Made by a program: the position numbers and the translations under genes
The notes under the pieces: model-generated
What the model saw: only the letters and a program-made list of their open reading frames with translations
Databases searched by the model: none
What the model was told of the DNA's origin: nothing
Shown: one piece after another, positions 5,759 to 7,756 of the stretch
How positions within the stretch are numbered: position 1 is the first letter of the stretch
Layout of the letters: every line of letters begins with the position of its first letter
DNA from: Patescibacteria group bacterium
GTDB lineage: Bacteria; Patescibacteriota; Microgenomatia; Daviesbacterales; UBA10151
Direction of reading: 5' to 3'
NCBI GenBank assembly: GCA_018816815.1
Contig: JAHIVD010000059.1
Coordinates: forward strand, 1-7,756
Length of the DNA: 7,756 nt

Positions 5759-6571
5759 CTAAACAGACTTTGCGACATCAATTAGTTCTTCAAAAGTCAA
5801 TTTTGTAGGTTTACTGTCAGGCGCAGATGAGGAGCCACAAATAACCATATGATGGCTCTGATGCAGAAACCAGGAAGCTTTTGGATCTAAAACCCTAACT
5901 TTGTCATAAATTGGCTTTAAATCAATATCAAAAGAAGGAGTAAAAAACTGAACTCCTTTATTGATCGGGTGATACATTAAAAATAACTCTCCTTCCTGTT
6001 CCCTGCAGAACTCCCTATTTAAGGTCTCGGAAATTACAGCAAAAGATCTGCCAAACTTTGTAGAAAACTCTTTTCTTTTGGCCCAATCTTTAATGCTTTG
6101 CTGTTTTCTTTTTAAAACTTTTAGAATTCTATCCAGAATTTCAAATCCTAGCTCTACTGATCTCTTGGAATTTTGAGGCTTACTATCCTTGCGTCTGATA
6201 AAAGATTGCACACTGAATTCATCAAACTGACTATTAGGAGCCTTGCCGGTATCTATCAGTCTATTCCATTCAACCAAAGCTTCCAGAGCTTTTCTGATAA
6301 TTTCATCTTCTGAAATTAAACCAGCTTTCTTTAAATATTCATAAACTAAAGAACCAGCACAGGTGCTAAGACCTTCTTTGTGCTCATCAAACCTGCCCCC
6401 ACCTGTGCCTAAAAATATTTTATCCACGCTTTCCTCTGCCGCTGCCAGATCGCGCGATGCGGACACAAATTCTATTTTTGCATCTTTGAATTCAGGATGA
6501 AATTTTTTAAAAAACCAGATTGAGGCAATATCATCCAGATGGGGATTAATATGTGTGACTAAAGTTTTCAT
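5759..6571 (-). CDS. MYG1/DHH-like putative metal-dependent phosphohydrolase
   Basis: This 270-residue soluble protein has scattered signatures of the MYG1 (UPF0160) branch of DHH-type phosphoesterases, whose eukaryotic member is described as a 3'-5' RNA exonuclease. They are an N-terminal THINPHLDDIAS (6-17) with candidate metal ligands H7, H11, D13 and D14; GGRFDEHKEG (58-67) with D62 and H64; CAGSLVYEYL (71-80); WNRLIDTG (102-109); and a C-terminal WFLHQSHHMVICGSSS (234-249) resembling the MYG1 FVHASGFIGG region. Residues 120-190 are charged and probably helical. Length is somewhat below MYG1 proteins. It has no partner gene: the membrane protein upstream is divergent and the glycosyltransferase downstream has its own promoter 119 bp away. 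No Shine-Dalgarno sequence is visible before the ATG. A phosphoesterase role is inferred; nucleic acid or nucleotide substrates are the likeliest. Confidence 0.65.
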   Translation of the reverse strand: MKTLVTHINPHLDDIASIWFFKKFHPEFKDAKIEFVSASRDLAAAEESVDKIFLGTGGGRFDEHKEGLSTCAGSLVYEYLKKAGLISEDEIIRKALEALVEWNRLIDTGKAPNSQFDEFSVQSFIRRKDSKPQNSKRSVELGFEILDRILKVLKRKQQSIKDWAKRKEFSTKFGRSFAVISETLNREFCREQEGELFLMYHPINKGVQFFTPSFDIDLKPIYDKVRVLDPKASWFLHQSHHMVICGSSSAPDSKPTKLTFEELIDVAKSV

Positions 6572-6676
6572 CTTTATGAGGCTATCTTACATTATTGCTC
6601 AAGTGAAGTCGAGAATATCTATAAAAATTATGCTACCATTAAAATAGCTTTTTTAATAATCTTTTAAGAATACATT
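6572..6676. promoter_or_regulatory. Divergent promoter region between two oppositely transcribed genes
   Basis: These 105 bases must drive the MYG1-like gene leftward and the membrane protein rightward. Rightward, TATGCT (6629-6634) is the best -10 candidate and TTGCTC (6595-6600) the nearest -35-like hexamer, but the 28-bp gap between them is too long. Leftward, TAAGAT lies about 12 bases before the ATG at 6571. None is convincing, and neither gene has a Shine-Dalgarno sequence. Confidence 0.35.
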
Positions 6677-7603
6677 ATGAATGTTATCAAAAAACTTATT
6701 TTTGCTCCTCTTTTTTTAGTATCTTTCATTTCCTTAATTTATCTAACTACTCCTCTTTTTAAAACATATAATTTGATTTTTTCGTTTTCTATAAATACTC
6801 TAATCTTTCTAATTAATATTTTAATTTTGATTTCCCTCTCCAGCCTGTTTTTTATTCTTTTAGTAACGATTGCACAGGATTGGAGAATTAGTATTCCTGT
6901 TGCAATCATTGGATCTGTGGTTCCTTTTTGTTTTATTGATTTTCCTTTAGCTGTTGTGTTTTTAGTAGGCATTTTTTTAAGCTTTCTGCTGTCAAATTTA
7001 AACCTTGATGTTGTATTAAAAAGTTACTTAAATTTCCAACCATCCAGTTTATTAGGTCCTACTATTAAACGTTTATCCGGGCTTTTAATACTAGCAATTT
7101 GCATTGTTTATTTTTTCTCCGCCAGCAAAATGATCAACCAAAACAGCTTCCAAATTCCTGATTCTCTAATAGAAACTGCTATTGAGATGGTACCGCTACC
7201 TGAAAATAATATCCAAACTGAACAAATGAATCTGCCGCAAATCACCGAGGAGCAAATAGAGCTTTTAAAGAAAAATCCAGAACTTGTAAGACAATCCGGG
7301 CTTGATCCTCAAGTTTTAGATAACTTAACCACTGCCCAAAAAAGCACCCAGGCTCCGGTTAATTTAACCAATCAACTAATTAAACAAACTGTTAAAGATC
7401 AGGTACAAAATTTTATCAAACCTTATCAAAACTTTATTCCTGCAGGCTTAAGCATACTGCTGTTTCTAACTCTCCAGTCTTTTGCTGCCCTAATCAACCT
7501 CCTAATCTATCCTTTCCTTTGGATAATTTTCTTTGTTTTGGAAAAAACCGAATTTGTAAAATTTGAAATAGAGCAAAGACAGGTTAGAAAAATGGTAATC
7601 TAA
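6677..7603 (+). CDS. Multi-pass membrane protein with a large soluble loop, unknown function
   Basis: I do not recognise this 308-residue protein. Five or so hydrophobic segments lie in the N-terminal half, near residues 7-25, 38-65, 72-87, 89-107 and 131-149. Two more at 254-289 are followed by a short charged tail ending RQVRKMVI. Between them, residues 150-250 form a hydrophilic region rich in Gln, Asn, Leu and Pro, including ITEEQIELLKKNPELV (189-204), which looks like a helical hairpin rather than disorder. With an odd number of helices before it, K131-R132 before the fifth helix suggests the loop lies outside the membrane, but the topology is not certain. The gene is transcribed away from the MYG1-like gene and has no same-strand neighbour here. 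AT-rich codons match the rest of the window, so nothing suggests recent transfer. A role in the cell envelope is possible but not shown. Confidence 0.8.
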   Translation: MNVIKKLIFAPLFLVSFISLIYLTTPLFKTYNLIFSFSINTLIFLINILILISLSSLFFILLVTIAQDWRISIPVAIIGSVVPFCFIDFPLAVVFLVGIFLSFLLSNLNLDVVLKSYLNFQPSSLLGPTIKRLSGLLILAICIVYFFSASKMINQNSFQIPDSLIETAIEMVPLPENNIQTEQMNLPQITEEQIELLKKNPELVRQSGLDPQVLDNLTTAQKSTQAPVNLTNQLIKQTVKDQVQNFIKPYQNFIPAGLSILLFLTLQSFAALINLLIYPFLWIIFFVLEKTEFVKFEIEQRQVRKMVI

Positions 7604-7607
7604 TTCT

Positions 7608-7616
7608 TGATAAAAT
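7608..7616 (+). promoter_or_regulatory. Extended -10-like box at the right intergenic end
   Basis: TGATAAAAT is an extended -10-like sequence five bases after the membrane protein stop codon, nearly identical to TGATACAAT before the glycosyltransferase. A start near 7623 would transcribe rightward into DNA without a recognisable gene; the ATG at 7621 is followed at once by TAG. It could serve a gene or RNA beyond the window. Confidence 0.3.
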
Positions 7617-7657
7617 AGATATGTAGCGAAATAACTCTCAGTATTTCCCCTTACCCC

Positions 7658-7743
7658 ATTAGTTATCCTGGAGCCCTGGTAAAGTTATATATACAAGCTA
7701 TGGTTTTGAATGGCAGGTCAAGGTTTTGTTGATTAGTTATCCT
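7658..7743 (+). repeat. 12-bp direct repeat ATTAGTTATCCT, two copies
   Basis: ATTAGTTATCCT occurs exactly at 7658-7669 and 7732-7743, a period of 74 bp, in the gene-free end of the window. A shorter GGTTTTG pair (7702-7708, 7722-7728) lies between. Two copies are too few for a CRISPR array. This could be the edge of a repeat array, flanking repeats of a small element, or chance in AT-rich DNA. Confidence 0.45.
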
Positions 7744-7756
7744 TCCTCTATATTTC

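Noticed and set aside
6739..6972. Minus-strand open frame of 77 codons
   Set aside because: It is antisense to the membrane protein; its Lys/Ile-rich composition is what AT-rich hydrophobic codons give in reverse.
7658..7743. CRISPR array
   Set aside because: Only two 12-bp copies, too short for a CRISPR repeat, and no cas genes nearby.
1..7756. tRNA, rRNA, insertion sequence or replication origin
   Set aside because: I saw no tRNA-like T-arm, no rRNA-like stretch, no transposase and no cluster of DnaA boxes on either strand.

Overview
The window is AT-rich, compactly coded bacterial DNA that uses the standard code. It mixes short operons of ordinary metabolism with integral membrane proteins of no recognisable family. 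The short spacers, the eukaryote-like class I aldolase beside a divergent GlpX-type phosphatase, the MYG1-like protein and simple-repeat debris inside genes all suggest a Patescibacteria/CPR genome, perhaps of Microgenomates type. That placement is inferred from style; the window has no rRNA or other marker gene to fix it.

Layout from left to right: (1) a plus-strand 7-TM protein with two PQ-loop-like halves (16-603). (2) A minus-strand ABC-2 exporter pair, ATPase (1382-2125) then permease (590-1372), whose permease overlaps the 7-TM gene tail to tail by 14 bp. (3) A 164-bp control region (2126-2289) with a promoter, three helically phased GTACT boxes and a hairpin just before the ribosome binding site. 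(4) A minus-strand run of glycosyltransferase (4404-5639), GlpX-type sugar bisphosphatase (3394-4401) and class I fructose-bisphosphate aldolase (2290-3297). (5) A minus-strand MYG1/DHH-like putative phosphohydrolase (5759-6571). (6) A divergent plus-strand membrane protein (6677-7603) with a large loop of about 100 residues. (7) A gene-free right end (7604-7756) with a promoter-like box and a 12-bp direct repeat.

Aldolase and bisphosphatase catalyse consecutive gluconeogenic steps (triose phosphates to fructose 1,6-bisphosphate to fructose 6-phosphate). The glycosyltransferase translated just before them could consume sugar nucleotides made from that pool for surface glycans. The most interesting regulatory signal is an inverted repeat, AGTAC-N6-GTACT, found twice: at the start of the ABC operon transcript and at the promoter of the aldolase gene. 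It may be a shared operator. Other points are a GlpX whose GEGE metal-binding motif is rearranged, a repeat-like sequence forming the last codons of the aldolase, and signs that lead genes start on nearly leaderless mRNAs while operon-internal genes use Shine-Dalgarno sites.
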